Numbered from the stretch's first letter, positions 8,848-18,348 are shown. The stretch is DNA of 64,000 nt from Pseudaquidulcibacter saccharophilus (GCF_019455445.1 NZ_JAHWUS010000002.1:1-64000); one strand, 5' to 3'. Numbers and translations: made by a program. The notes: generated from the sequence alone by a model not told the origin.

Positions 8848-10314
8848 ATGAATGAAATGAAGGGCAAATTAGCACAAGGTGCAATTTGGATATTTGCCTC
8901 TCGTATGGTTGTAAACCTCTTGTCACTCATAAGCACCATTTTGCTTGCAAGGTTGCTTACACCCGAAGATTTCGGTTTGGTGGCGATGGCAACAGCAGTT
9001 CTTGCAATTGTTTCTGCGGTTACGGATTTACCAATCAGCTCAGTTTTGGTGCAACGCGACCACGTTGAAGATGTGCATTATGATAATTGTTTTTCAATCG
9101 GGCTTTTGCGTGGCATAATAATAACGATATTGTTTGCATTAATCGCATACCCCGTATCCGTAATGTTTAAAGATCCACGCTTGATTGCGTTGATGTTCGT
9201 GCTTGGCCTAACAAGTTTTATTCCCAATCTGAACAATCCTAAACTAGCAATTTTTACTCGCGATTTAGTTTTTTGGCAGACTTTGGTAATGGATGCATCG
9301 TCAAAGCTAATCGGCCTTATAATTGCTGCTGCAATTGCGATAATTTATAAATCATATTGGGCTTTGGTAATTGGTTCATTGGCAACACAATTGGTATCTC
9401 TTGCAATTTCATATGTCCTTATACCATATCTACCGCGTCTGAACTTTTCTAAATTTAAAGAGTTTTTCCACTACTCTATATGGCTATCCTTGGGGCAGGC
9501 GTTGCAGCAACTAAATTGGAAACTAGACCAATTTTTAATCGGTGTATTTCTTGGCAAGGCGCCACTCGGTATTTATACTTTTGCCGATAATCTTTCTAAT
9601 CTTCCCACGCGTGAGGCAACAATGCCAATTGGGAATACATTGTTTCCGGCATATTCAAGGCTAAAAAATGATAAGGAAAAACTGAAACGGGCGTTTTTGC
9701 TTTCACAAAAAGTTCTTTTGGCCGTCGCTTTGCCAATTGGTTTTGGTTTTGCCGCAATCGCACCTTTGCTTATTAAGCTTGCTGTCGGTACCAAGTGGGA
9801 TCAGGCCATTCCCATGATACAAGTAATGTCAATTGTGTTTGCATATATTACTATAAATACACCAACACAGCATCTTGCGATGGCAATGGGGGAAACAAAA
9901 GAGCTTTTTTACCGTGACATAGTATATTTCGCTATCCGTGTTCCATTTATTATTGCGGGTCTGCTTATGGGTGGACTTATGGGAATTGTTTATGGTCGCT
10001 GTATTTCAAGTGTGATTGGTTCATTGGTTGTGATGAATATTGCAAAGAAAACCATTGATGCAAGCCTATGGGAACAGATGATGGGGTCTTTGCGATACTT
10101 AGTGGCAGCAACATTAATGTTTTTAGGTGTAAGTTGGCTCGGAAATAATAGCGTTTTAATGGGTTTTAACGACTATATAAAAATCACGTTTCAGGTTTTG
10201 GCGGGCGGGATTATATATCCGCTTGTGTCATTAATTCTTTGGTTGATACTAGGAAGACCATCTGGCGTAGAGAATGAAATAATAAAGGTTACAAGTAAAA
10301 TTTTTCAAAAATAA
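8848..10314 (+). CDS. Wzx-like polysaccharide flippase (PST/MOP family)
   Basis: This 488-residue membrane protein has about 12-14 hydrophobic segments. The N-terminal pattern of the polysaccharide transporter family is clear: G-A-I-W-I-F-A-S-R followed by LSTILLARLLTPEDFG and the L-V-Q segment. The family flips undecaprenyl-linked repeat units to the periplasmic face, and this one resembles the WzxC/ExoT-type subgroup. I chose the ATG at 8848 because AGAGG lies six bases upstream; the TTG six bases earlier touches that Shine-Dalgarno and is unlikely to be used. With the ExoY-like, ExoQ-like and ExoP-like genes it completes a Wzx/Wzy-type pathway. Confidence 0.88.
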   Translation: MNEMKGKLAQGAIWIFASRMVVNLLSLISTILLARLLTPEDFGLVAMATAVLAIVSAVTDLPISSVLVQRDHVEDVHYDNCFSIGLLRGIIITILFALIAYPVSVMFKDPRLIALMFVLGLTSFIPNLNNPKLAIFTRDLVFWQTLVMDASSKLIGLIIAAAIAIIYKSYWALVIGSLATQLVSLAISYVLIPYLPRLNFSKFKEFFHYSIWLSLGQALQQLNWKLDQFLIGVFLGKAPLGIYTFADNLSNLPTREATMPIGNTLFPAYSRLKNDKEKLKRAFLLSQKVLLAVALPIGFGFAAIAPLLIKLAVGTKWDQAIPMIQVMSIVFAYITINTPTQHLAMAMGETKELFYRDIVYFAIRVPFIIAGLLMGGLMGIVYGRCISSVIGSLVVMNIAKKTIDASLWEQMMGSLRYLVAATLMFLGVSWLGNNSVLMGFNDYIKITFQVLAGGIIYPLVSLILWLILGRPSGVENEIIKVTSKIFQK

Positions 10315-10371
10315 GCGCATTATGAGCAATTAAATTCGTTAATAATAAAATGTATAGGCTAAGGTTCGGCT

Positions 10372-11385
10372 ATGGAAAATAACATAAAAAAAGAAAGCAA
10401 TATTGAATGTGTGAATCGAATTTCAAGTGAACTTAGAAGAACATACGAATACACAGCTGGCTACAATGAAAATGGGTATTACCTTCTTGATTTTCCCGAC
10501 CATGCAAATGTTGGTGACAGCGCAATTTGGGTGGGAGAAGAAATTGTCTTAAACGAAATTGATGACAGAGATGCAATTAAAACATCTCTTGTAGATGACA
10601 AAGATATCCCAAAAATTAAAGCTGATACAATTATTTACTTGCATGGCGGTGGTAATTTTGGTGATATTTGGCCTGCACATCAAAATTATAGGAATAACGT
10701 CCTAAAAAACTTCAAAAATAATCCTGTGGTTCAGTTACCGCAATCAATTCATTTTGAAAATCACGACAATATAAAAGAAACCGCTGATGCCATTAAAGGG
10801 CATCCGAATTTTACGCTTTTGGTGCGTGACAACGAAAGCTTTGAATTTGCAAACAAGCATTTTGAGTGTCAAACCATCCTTTGCCCAGACAGTGCATTTG
10901 CAATTGGCCCTTTAAATAGAACTGTACCGATTAAGTATGATGTATTGCTGCTTTTGCGAACAGATAAAGAAACAAAATTCGGCAATTCCAAAGTATCGGT
11001 TCCAAATAATTGGCATATTTGCGATTGGCTCGATGACGACCCAAATATGTTTAAAACCGCATTGTGGAAGGTTAGGATAGATGCAATTAAATCATTTAAT
11101 ATTTCCGAATTTTCCAAAGCAAGACGTGAGTTCAATTATTATAATACCCTTGCAAATATGCGTGTTAAACGTGGGCTTGACTTATTATCCAGAGGGAAAA
11201 TTATTATAACGGATCGGCTGCATGTCCATATATTATCGACATTATTGGGCATACCGCATATCGTGTTGGATAATAATTATCAAAAAATAAAGCGTTTTTC
11301 GAATGCATTCAATACATCTTGGGATGGGGTGCATTGGGCATCAACCATTGAAGAAGCAATCGAACTCGCAAAGACTATTGTTTAA
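10372..11385 (+). CDS. Polysaccharide pyruvyl-transferase family protein (ExoV-like)
   Basis: This 337-residue protein matches PF04230. The N-terminal segment includes LDFPDHANVGDSAIW, the central Gly-rich loop is YLHGGGNFGDIWP, and the C-terminal part has IITDRLHVHILSTLLGIPHIVLDN. These are the N-x-G-D, H-G-G-G-N and D-R-L-H blocks of the family. Members transfer pyruvate ketals from phosphoenolpyruvate to EPS sugars, although some relatives act on other acceptors. AAGG lies seven bases before the ATG. It follows the Wzx-like gene after 57 bases on the same strand and is probably in its transcript. Confidence 0.85.
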   Translation: MENNIKKESNIECVNRISSELRRTYEYTAGYNENGYYLLDFPDHANVGDSAIWVGEEIVLNEIDDRDAIKTSLVDDKDIPKIKADTIIYLHGGGNFGDIWPAHQNYRNNVLKNFKNNPVVQLPQSIHFENHDNIKETADAIKGHPNFTLLVRDNESFEFANKHFECQTILCPDSAFAIGPLNRTVPIKYDVLLLLRTDKETKFGNSKVSVPNNWHICDWLDDDPNMFKTALWKVRIDAIKSFNISEFSKARREFNYYNTLANMRVKRGLDLLSRGKIIITDRLHVHILSTLLGIPHIVLDNNYQKIKRFSNAFNTSWDGVHWASTIEEAIELAKTIV

Positions 11386-11417
11386 ATGTTTGTTTTTTTG
11401 CTTTGTTATAATATATT

Positions 11418-11594
11418 CTGACAACAAAGCATGCGAAAAATGATAAAAAAACTATCAATCTGTTAATGGCACAGGTCTTTGCACATCATTATGGGTATAA
11501 ACCTAATTTGAAAGATGTATTAAAGTTCACCATTAATGATTATGGTGATTTGAAGTTAATGATCAGAATGGTCATTAAAATGTTATTGCCATAA
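11418..11594 (+). pseudogene. Possible gene remnant, about 60 residues, no convincing start
   Basis: Between two EPS genes there is an open frame whose translation reads like a real protein C-terminus: KKTINLLMAQVFAHHYG, then YKPNLKDVLKFTINDYGDL and a basic, hydrophobic end with two Met-Ile/Val-rich turns before the stop at 11592-11594. The frame opens just after a stop and has no ATG before residue 16 of the open stretch (ATG at 11466), with no clear ribosome site. It could be the 3' end of a decayed glycosyltransferase or related EPS gene, or a 42-residue small ORF from 11466. I cannot name a family. Confidence 0.35.
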
Positions 11595-11695
11595 TTTAGA
11601 AACTAAAGACATTGTTTTTATGGTGACGGGCTCTGTAAAAACTTAGGTTGGTATTTGGGATAATTCCCAATAATTATAAAATATTGGGTTTTGGG

Positions 11696-12901
11696 ATGAC
11701 AAATTTAATTTCGGTTATAATTGCCAATTATAATTCGGCGTGTTTTATCGAGGAAACAGTAAACAGCATTATTGAGCAAACTCATAAAAATATCGAAATT
11801 ATTATTGTTGACGATATCTCAAGCGATAACAGCATCGATGTCATCACAAAATTGCAATTAAAGCATCCTGAAATCACGCTTTGTGTAAACAAAGTTAATG
11901 GTGGCCCGGCATTCACGCGCAATAATGGCTTTGCCAAAGTGAAAGGGGATTGGGTCGCGATTGTTGATTCTGATGACATAATCCACAAAGACCGCTTTAA
12001 ACGTCTATTAGATTTTGCCACAAAGCAGGGTGCGGATATCGTTGCCGATGATTTATTGCATTTCTATGAAAAAACCAATGAAATCAATTTTTTGCTTGAG
12101 GAAAAGAAGTATTGCACCCCCTATAAAGTAGAGGCTGCGGAATATATCCTTTCAAATTCTACACGAAGTGGCTTGCCGGTTATGGGGTATCTAAAGCCGT
12201 TTTTCCGGCGGGAATTGCTTGAGAAATATTCATATAATCAGGATCTTATAATCGCCGAAGATTATGACTTTTTATTGCGAATGCTGCTTGATGGTAAACA
12301 GTTTTGGATATTGCCAGAGCCATTATATTTCTATCGCAAACATTCAAATTCCATATCATATCGCCTTTCAGAGGGGACGATTGATAAAATGATTTCCGCG
12401 CAAAATCAGCTGCTTGCAACAATTGGAAGTCAGAATAATGAAATAATGGCGGCTTTCAAATATCGTGAAAAATCTTTGTTGCGGGATTTGTATTTTCAAT
12501 CATTAATTACCGCAATAAAACGACCAAAACCTTTGCGGATAATTGGTCTTATTTTTGCGAAACCTGTGATTCTAATTGATTTGTATAATTCTGCGGCTTC
12601 TGGTCTTTTAAGAAGAATAAAGGAATTTTTTGCCAAATTTGATTTTGTTGTTGACCGTGTAAATCGGATTAAAATTAGACGCCAAAGAAAAGTGATTAAT
12701 TCATCGGGTAATAAATATGATTTGGCAAATCCTGAAGCAATAGATTTCTCAGATAATTTTTTGCTAAAAGCTTATTTAAAGCTAGTAAATTTGGTAGGCA
12801 TTGATAAATTTAAAAATCAAAAGGGGCGGGATAAGCTTTATGATTATTTCCGCTGGTCGGCACAGGCGCGCGGAATTACAGAATTAAAGGACAAGATTTG
12901 A
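11696..12901 (+). CDS. Glycosyltransferase family 2
   Basis: This 401-residue protein begins MTNLISVIIANYNSACFI. It has the nucleotide-binding IIVDDISSDNS, the G-G-P-A-F-T-R-N-N-G block and the metal motif D-S-D-D in AIVDSDDII; this is a GT2 catalytic domain in the first 220 residues. The C-terminal about 150 residues are helical and basic, perhaps membrane-proximal. I used the ATG at 11696 because the GT2 beta-strand starts immediately after it; a TTG at 11648 would add 16 residues without family support. The stop overlaps the TTG start of the next GT2 gene by 3-4 bases, so the two are translationally coupled. Confidence 0.87.
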   Translation: MTNLISVIIANYNSACFIEETVNSIIEQTHKNIEIIIVDDISSDNSIDVITKLQLKHPEITLCVNKVNGGPAFTRNNGFAKVKGDWVAIVDSDDIIHKDRFKRLLDFATKQGADIVADDLLHFYEKTNEINFLLEEKKYCTPYKVEAAEYILSNSTRSGLPVMGYLKPFFRRELLEKYSYNQDLIIAEDYDFLLRMLLDGKQFWILPEPLYFYRKHSNSISYRLSEGTIDKMISAQNQLLATIGSQNNEIMAAFKYREKSLLRDLYFQSLITAIKRPKPLRIIGLIFAKPVILIDLYNSAASGLLRRIKEFFAKFDFVVDRVNRIKIRRQRKVINSSGNKYDLANPEAIDFSDNFLLKAYLKLVNLVGIDKFKNQKGRDKLYDYFRWSAQARGITELKDKI

Positions 12902-13845
12902 CAACGGTAACTGTTATTATTGCTGCCAAAAATGCGTCACCTTATATTCGGCGTGCAATTACTTCTGCGCTGGGTGACAAATATATCAAAGAAATTATTG
13001 TTGTTGACGATGGCTCAAGCGATAACACTTCGCAAATTGTCGAAGCCATGATGGCACAAAATGATATAATCCGCCTTATAAAGAATCCAAAAAGCCTTGG
13101 ACCTTCTGCGGCACGCAATGCAGCTATCAAGCAAAGCAAATGTGAATATATATCGATTTTGGATGCCGATGATTACTTCCTTGAGAATCGCTTTGAAAAA
13201 TTCTTCAATTGCCAAGATTGGGATATAATCGCCGACAATATAATTTTTTTTGAGGCAGGGCGTAATGTCGAAATCCCCCAATATGATTCTAGTGGGGTTT
13301 TGACGTTAAATCTGGCGGAGTTCATTGATAATAATATAAGTAAATATGGCAAAAATCGCAAAGAATGGGGCTTTTTGAAGCCTGTGATAAGAAAGCAGTT
13401 TTTACTTGATCATAATATAAAATATGATGAAGCAGTCAAACTTGGTGAAGATTTTGACATTTATTGCCGGCTTTTAATTGCCAATGCACGCTTTAAAATA
13501 CTGAAAGAGTGTGGCTACGCCGCTGAAGTTCGCCCAAATTCGTTAAGCGCCAGCCATAATTCAGCACATCTTTTGGGGCTTTTGAATGTTTATAAAAATC
13601 TGGATGGGCAGATAAAAGATAAAGATGCCGCAAAGGTCCTTAAAACTGCGCTTTATAGACGTAATAAAGCTTATCAACTTGCCAAATTCCTAGAAGAAAA
13701 AAACGAAAAGGGTTGGGGCTTTGCCCTTAAAAGTCTTGCAGGTAATGCGGTGATGTTTGTCGATGTTATCGTAACACTTATACTTTTGAAAATCCCATTG
13801 TTTCGTCATACCGGCACAAGCCTGCATGGGCAAATTCTTATTTAA
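12898..13845 (+). CDS. Glycosyltransferase family 2
   Basis: This 315-residue GT2 enzyme starts MTTVTVIIAAKNASPYIRR. It carries VVDDGSSDNT, the GPSAARNAA block and the D-A-D-D metal motif in SILDADDYF. The start is TTG at 12898; AAAGG lies seven bases upstream and the codon overlaps the stop of the preceding GT2 gene. Its own stop (13843-13845) overlaps the stop codon of the convergent lasso-cluster ABC transporter, leaving no room for a separate terminator between the EPS and lasso operons. Confidence 0.88.
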   Translation: MTTVTVIIAAKNASPYIRRAITSALGDKYIKEIIVVDDGSSDNTSQIVEAMMAQNDIIRLIKNPKSLGPSAARNAAIKQSKCEYISILDADDYFLENRFEKFFNCQDWDIIADNIIFFEAGRNVEIPQYDSSGVLTLNLAEFIDNNISKYGKNRKEWGFLKPVIRKQFLLDHNIKYDEAVKLGEDFDIYCRLLIANARFKILKECGYAAEVRPNSLSASHNSAHLLGLLNVYKNLDGQIKDKDAAKVLKTALYRRNKAYQLAKFLEEKNEKGWGFALKSLAGNAVMFVDVIVTLILLKIPLFRHTGTSLHGQILI

Positions 13846-15557
13846 TTTTGCAATTGCCTTTTTATATTGCCGTTTTCAATCTCATAGACTTCATCAGCTA
13901 TATCGAGCAATTTATGATTATGGGTAATCAATAATATAGAGGTGTCATCCTTTAATTGCGCAATTGTTTCGGTAAGTTTGCGGGTGTTTTCCACATCCAA
14001 CGCGCTTGTAAATTCGTCGAGAATTAAAAGTTTTGGATTTCGCAAAAGGGCGCGTGAGATTGAAATTCTTTGCCGTTCGCCGCCCGATAATCTTATTGCG
14101 CCTTCACCAATTTTGGTTTCGATTCCGTTTGGTAGGTTGTCAACAAATTCATTGGCGCTGGCTTTTATTAATGCCTGCTCAAGTTCTTCGTCTGTGGCAT
14201 CTGGCTTGGCAATCAAAAGGTTATCACGCACGCTTGCCGACATAATGAAGGTATCTTGTGGTACATAGCTTACTTGCGTGCGCCACGCCTTGAATAGATT
14301 TGGCGTTAATGGCATGCGATCAATAATAATTTCCCCCTTGGTAGGAACCATAAGCCCCATAAGAAGGTCCACAAATGTGCTTTTACCGCTTCCCGATGGG
14401 CCAATTAATGCGGTGATTTTTCCGCCCATAATATTTAGATTTACGTTATTTAAAACGGTCCCTGCGCCATAATCAAAACTTAAATCTTTGAAAATAATAC
14501 GGTCATTATAAACAACTTCTGTATTATCATCTTCATTTATATTTTCTTTGTGGCTTTCAAAATATTTGATAATGCTAATAATTTCTGTAAAGGCAGCGAC
14601 GTTTAAAAGCAGGTTTTGTATTTGATTTTGTATTTCACTAAATCGCGGCGCAATTCGCATGAATATTAACAATAATAACAATAATTTAGTGAAATTTATG
14701 TGGAAAATTGCATATGCGACATAGGTGAAAATACATGCAAAGCCGGCGGTTATTGCACTGCTTAGCATGCTTCCATTTGATGATACGCGTGTTGTGTCGA
14801 TGGTTATGTCTTTTAATGTCGCAAGATTATTTGCAAATGTACCAACAAATTGATTTTCCGCATTATAGCTTTTGGTGACTTTTATACCGTCCAAAAAATC
14901 ACCAATAGTACGAAATTGTTTGCTATATTCTTCTGATAATTTACTGCCGATTTTGGCGGTATATTTGCGGAACGGGCTTTGAATTGCAAATGCAATGACC
15001 CCAAATACAATTGCTGTAAGCGTCATTTTTACAGAGATTATCATTGATAAAACAAGATATGCAAATAGGAAAAATGAACTTTGCACAATCATCAAAAGGC
15101 TGGCGAATGCGGCATGTGTGCGGTTGATTTCGCCATTTAACTTATGCTCAATATCGGTGTTCTTATAAATTCCAAGTGCCGACCATTTCGCATTGGCAAT
15201 GCTTTTAAATAAATCAATCCGTAATTTGTTTACTAAATCGGTAATCAGTTCAATCATAAAGATTGATCTGTGCCGCATTAACAGTGCACCAAAAAGAACC
15301 ACTATGAAATAGAATGATAAGATGTGCCATAATGCAAAATTAAATTCATGCCCGGCAATTACAGTCGAAAAATTATCGGTTTGTGATGTCCCATTGGCTA
15401 TTTGGTTTTTACTTAACACCCCAAGCAACGGCAGCAATAAGAATACAGATAAGTTTTCCGTAACGCCATTGGCAATAATAAAAAATATGACCTGAATTGT
15501 CTTACTTTTGGCATTTGAATAAACATAGTTCGCCATATCCAAAATCGGGCGATACAT
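13842..15557 (-). CDS. Lasso-peptide cluster ABC exporter (TMD-NBD fusion, D protein)
   Basis: This is a half-size ABC exporter of about 571 residues. Six membrane segments fill the first about 330 residues. The ATPase domain has Walker A GPSGSGKST at 386-394, signature LSGGERQ at 490-496, Walker B KLLILDEFTSALD and H-loop LLITHNH. It is the last gene of the minus-strand lasso operon, and D-type exporters in lasso clusters move the mature peptide out and often give self-immunity. I chose the ATG at 15557, which leaves 28 bases after the kinase stop; a TTG at 15653 would overlap the kinase by 68 bases and lacks support. A generic MsbA-like lipid exporter is the alternative, but the operon position favours peptide export. 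Confidence 0.85.
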   Translation of the reverse strand: MYRPILDMANYVYSNAKSKTIQVIFFIIANGVTENLSVFLLLPLLGVLSKNQIANGTSQTDNFSTVIAGHEFNFALWHILSFYFIVVLFGALLMRHRSIFMIELITDLVNKLRIDLFKSIANAKWSALGIYKNTDIEHKLNGEINRTHAAFASLLMIVQSSFFLFAYLVLSMIISVKMTLTAIVFGVIAFAIQSPFRKYTAKIGSKLSEEYSKQFRTIGDFLDGIKVTKSYNAENQFVGTFANNLATLKDITIDTTRVSSNGSMLSSAITAGFACIFTYVAYAIFHINFTKLLLLLLIFMRIAPRFSEIQNQIQNLLLNVAAFTEIISIIKYFESHKENINEDDNTEVVYNDRIIFKDLSFDYGAGTVLNNVNLNIMGGKITALIGPSGSGKSTFVDLLMGLMVPTKGEIIIDRMPLTPNLFKAWRTQVSYVPQDTFIMSASVRDNLLIAKPDATDEELEQALIKASANEFVDNLPNGIETKIGEGAIRLSGGERQRISISRALLRNPKLLILDEFTSALDVENTRKLTETIAQLKDDTSILLITHNHKLLDIADEVYEIENGNIKRQLQN

Positions 15558-15585
15558 TCCAATTTTACTATGTGGATTGCCTTTA

Positions 15586-16473
15586 TTATCTGCCAATATC
15601 TTCCCGCACCAATTCAATAGTTTCCTGTATTCTGTCGATATATGCAGGAACAATAAGTTTTTTTACCAAGCCGTTTTTGGCAACTTCGACCGATTTTTTC
15701 ATCACATCAGCAGAGAAACCGCCACCCATGGCATCCCTTTGGTAATAGTATGAAAACCGCATCATTGCTTCAAAACCGTCTTTAACCGAATAATCAATTA
15801 TTTGGGCTTTTTCACCACGTTCCAAAACGTAAGTTCGCCCTAATTTTAAGGCTTCTGACGCAAAATGCGTGCCAAGGCCTAATTGTTGTTTTTCGAGACC
15901 TGGGAATTCAATTTTGGGCAATAAATCCCCAAAACTTAGGTCAATATTGGCAAGCAAATCATCGGTAACTTTCATTTGTGGAAAGCCGGATAAAATCTTG
16001 AAACCATCTTCAAAATTAATTGGCATGACATCGTCGGTAATTAGGTTATAGCCTTTGGAGATGAAGGCGGCAGACGTTGTAGATTTTCCGGCCCCTTTGT
16101 CGCCCATAAAACCAACTGCGAGGCCGTCCATCTCGATTGCATTTGCGTGCATCACTAGATTGCCTCTAAGCTGCAGTATAAGGCCCATAACCATTCCCAT
16201 AAGTGGGTATATTACCAGCTCTTCTGGGCAATCGTACATTTCAACAAAAACTTCACTGGCATTGCGAATGTGGAATTTGGCAACAATCGTAAAGTCTAAA
16301 TATTGCTCATCTGGCGAGAAATACCATGGACAATTGCCAATACGTTCAAGAAAAGTGGGGTCAATTACTGATTTGTGAACGGTAATATCGTGGGGTTGTT
16401 GATTGCATTCTATCAAACCATCGAGTTTGAAATCCGATGCAATTATGAGGTTATACGCCTTATAGTAATACAT
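15586..16473 (-). CDS. HprK-like lasso-peptide kinase (K protein)
   Basis: This 295-residue protein shows the HPr kinase/phosphorylase-type P-loop GDKGAGKST at residues 124-132. It is preceded by the H-A-N-A element (109-112) and followed by TDDVMPI with the acidic pair D147/D148. It lacks the HPr-recognition context of PTS kinases and lies directly after the asparagine-synthetase-like cyclase; its ATG follows the cyclase stop without a gap, and GAGGGG is the Shine-Dalgarno. Related kinases in lasso clusters, established for paeninodin, phosphorylate a C-terminal Ser of the precursor. I infer that it phosphorylates the only Ser in the predicted core. Homologous HprK-related proteins also occur in other PqqD-containing systems, so the substrate remains inferred. 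Confidence 0.83.
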   Translation of the reverse strand: MYYYKAYNLIIASDFKLDGLIECNQQPHDITVHKSVIDPTFLERIGNCPWYFSPDEQYLDFTIVAKFHIRNASEVFVEMYDCPEELVIYPLMGMVMGLILQLRGNLVMHANAIEMDGLAVGFMGDKGAGKSTTSAAFISKGYNLITDDVMPINFEDGFKILSGFPQMKVTDDLLANIDLSFGDLLPKIEFPGLEKQQLGLGTHFASEALKLGRTYVLERGEKAQIIDYSVKDGFEAMMRFSYYYQRDAMGGGFSADVMKKSVEVAKNGLVKKLIVPAYIDRIQETIELVREDIGR

Positions 16474-18348
16474 CTATTTCCCCTCTGCCTTGAATGAATC
16501 TAAAAAATAGCTAAGCGCGACCGCTTTCCAGATGTTTTGTAATAATCTATGCTCTTTAAACTTTTTGCCTCTAAATAACTTGGGCAATTCTTGTCTTAAT
16601 AATTTTGTATCAAGATAATTTTCAAGCATTTTATTGTTTTCTAGAATGTCTTCTATTTCTTTTGCGTGATGAACTTTTAGGCCATTATTAATATGTACTG
16701 AAAAATCGAGTTTGGTTTTACGCCATTGTATTTTTTCTGGCAAAATGCCGTCCATGGCGTTGCGCATTATCAGGCGCGTCCATTCCTCATCCATGCTCTC
16801 TTCGGCACCAAGAGTAACACAAAATTCAATCAATCGTTTGTCATAAAATGGCATCCTTAGCTCAACACCACTTTTTGCCGCAAGAAATTCAAGGCTTTCG
16901 GTAACTATCGTAAAGAACTGGGAATTAAAATAATTTACGCGCGAATCCTGCTCACTATCGGCGGGGGTTTCATGCACAATTGGTTTTTGAAAAGCATAGC
17001 CTTTTTTGAAATAAACACTTACAGGCTTGTTAAATAGGTTGATTAGTTTGTGATATAAGCGCCCAAGTTTATAACTGCCTTTAAAGCCAGAATAACGTAA
17101 GAAGAGGGGGATAAACATCTCCAGGCGCGATTCCGCGAATAAGCCCGATGCCGCCTTAGTGGTTTTCCAAAGTTTGCGCCATTGTTTGGCTTTGGCCAGT
17201 TCAAAAAGGCGAACATTACCAAAAGCAATCACTTCGTCACCACCAGAGCCATCCAATATAACATCAAACCCTTGTTCATTTATTTTTTTATAAAATATTG
17301 CATTCATGGCTTGCCCAGGGGCAAAAACAAGTTTTTTTGAGGTGCTTATTAAATCATTCACACCTTCTAAGGATGGGTAATTATCAAATGCAATAAAATG
17401 CGGGTTAAAATGACCATTGTTTACAAGTGCTTCAATATATTCACGCTCACTTAATTGGGGCGTTTTGTCAAAGACAATTGAAAAAGTATCAAGTTTTGCA
17501 TCTGAATTACGCTCTTTTATAATTGCTGCGCATGCTGATATTGATGAGGAATCAAGACCACCACTGACAAGACTTGCAACCGGTTTTGCCCCGCGTATTC
17601 GGCATTCAACAGCTTGAAAAAACAACTCTTTCAATTTTTGGGTTTTATCAATTGTTTCATCAACATCTGGTGGGCGTTTTAATTGCCAATATTTTGTTAT
17701 TTGCAAACCATTTTTCGGTGAAAAGCAAAGATAGCTTCCGCCATCAAGGCGTAATATATTTCCAAAAGTTACACTTTGTGTCTCAATTAAAAGTGATTGG
17801 GCAAATGCATATATTTGGTCAGGATCAACATCAGAAAGGCCAAGGTCTTGAAATGGTTTGCCTGGCGCAATTAATGATCTTAAATCACTAGAGACAAGGA
17901 AGCCATTATCGTCATGCCGAAAGAATAATGGCTTTAGGCCTAAATGATCGCGGAACGCATAAAGGCAGTTTTGTTTAGTATCGACAATTATCACTGAAAA
18001 ATCACCGACAATATGTGAAACAAAATCAACGCCCCATTTCAAATAGGCTTGTAAAAATAATTCGCCTTCAGAAATTTTATTTTTTTTGATTTTAAGGGCG
18101 GCGATTAATTCGTCACGGTTATCAATACGTGCATCACAGCTAAGATATATTTCATCATTGCTGAAAATTTTTGGTTTTTGCGGGTCTTCTGGTAGGCGGC
18201 GAGTATATGCAAGCCCAAGCCCATGTTTACCAATTTCTATTGTGGCGTTTCCGTCTTTGGCGCGATAATTTTGGGCTTCTAATAGATTGTTTAAAACCGC
18301 GTTGGTCTGTTTTTTATCTTTAAGGTATGTACCAACAACCCCACTCAT
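16474..18348 (-). CDS. Asparagine-synthetase-like lasso macrolactam cyclase (C protein)
   Basis: This 624-residue protein has an N-terminal glutaminase-like half and a C-terminal ATP-pyrophosphatase half with the P-loop SGGLDSS at residues 262-268. The N-terminus reads MSGVVG: Ser2 replaces the catalytic Cys2 of true AsnB (normally MCG), so glutamine hydrolysis is not expected. That substitution and the flanking PqqD/transglutaminase-like genes mark it as a lasso C protein, which adenylates an Asp/Glu side chain of the core and closes the macrolactam with the core N-terminus. The ATG at 18348 is four bases past the B2 stop, with a GGGA ribosome site. An asparagine-synthesis role is unlikely. 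Confidence 0.88.
   Translation of the reverse strand: MSGVVGTYLKDKKQTNAVLNNLLEAQNYRAKDGNATIEIGKHGLGLAYTRRLPEDPQKPKIFSNDEIYLSCDARIDNRDELIAALKIKKNKISEGELFLQAYLKWGVDFVSHIVGDFSVIIVDTKQNCLYAFRDHLGLKPLFFRHDDNGFLVSSDLRSLIAPGKPFQDLGLSDVDPDQIYAFAQSLLIETQSVTFGNILRLDGGSYLCFSPKNGLQITKYWQLKRPPDVDETIDKTQKLKELFFQAVECRIRGAKPVASLVSGGLDSSSISACAAIIKERNSDAKLDTFSIVFDKTPQLSEREYIEALVNNGHFNPHFIAFDNYPSLEGVNDLISTSKKLVFAPGQAMNAIFYKKINEQGFDVILDGSGGDEVIAFGNVRLFELAKAKQWRKLWKTTKAASGLFAESRLEMFIPLFLRYSGFKGSYKLGRLYHKLINLFNKPVSVYFKKGYAFQKPIVHETPADSEQDSRVNYFNSQFFTIVTESLEFLAAKSGVELRMPFYDKRLIEFCVTLGAEESMDEEWTRLIMRNAMDGILPEKIQWRKTKLDFSVHINNGLKVHHAKEIEDILENNKMLENYLDTKLLRQELPKLFRGKKFKEHRLLQNIWKAVALSYFLDSFKAEGK

Noticed and set aside
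15558-15653. Upstream TTG start for the ABC exporter
   Set aside because: It overlaps the kinase gene by 68 bases and has no ribosome site; the ATG at 15557 is more consistent.
15586-16473. HPr kinase of a PTS regulatory system
   Set aside because: No HPr or PTS gene is present, and the gene is fused by position to the cyclase and exporter genes.
16474-18348. Asparagine synthetase for amino-acid synthesis
   Set aside because: Cys2 is replaced by Ser and the gene lies inside a RiPP-type operon.
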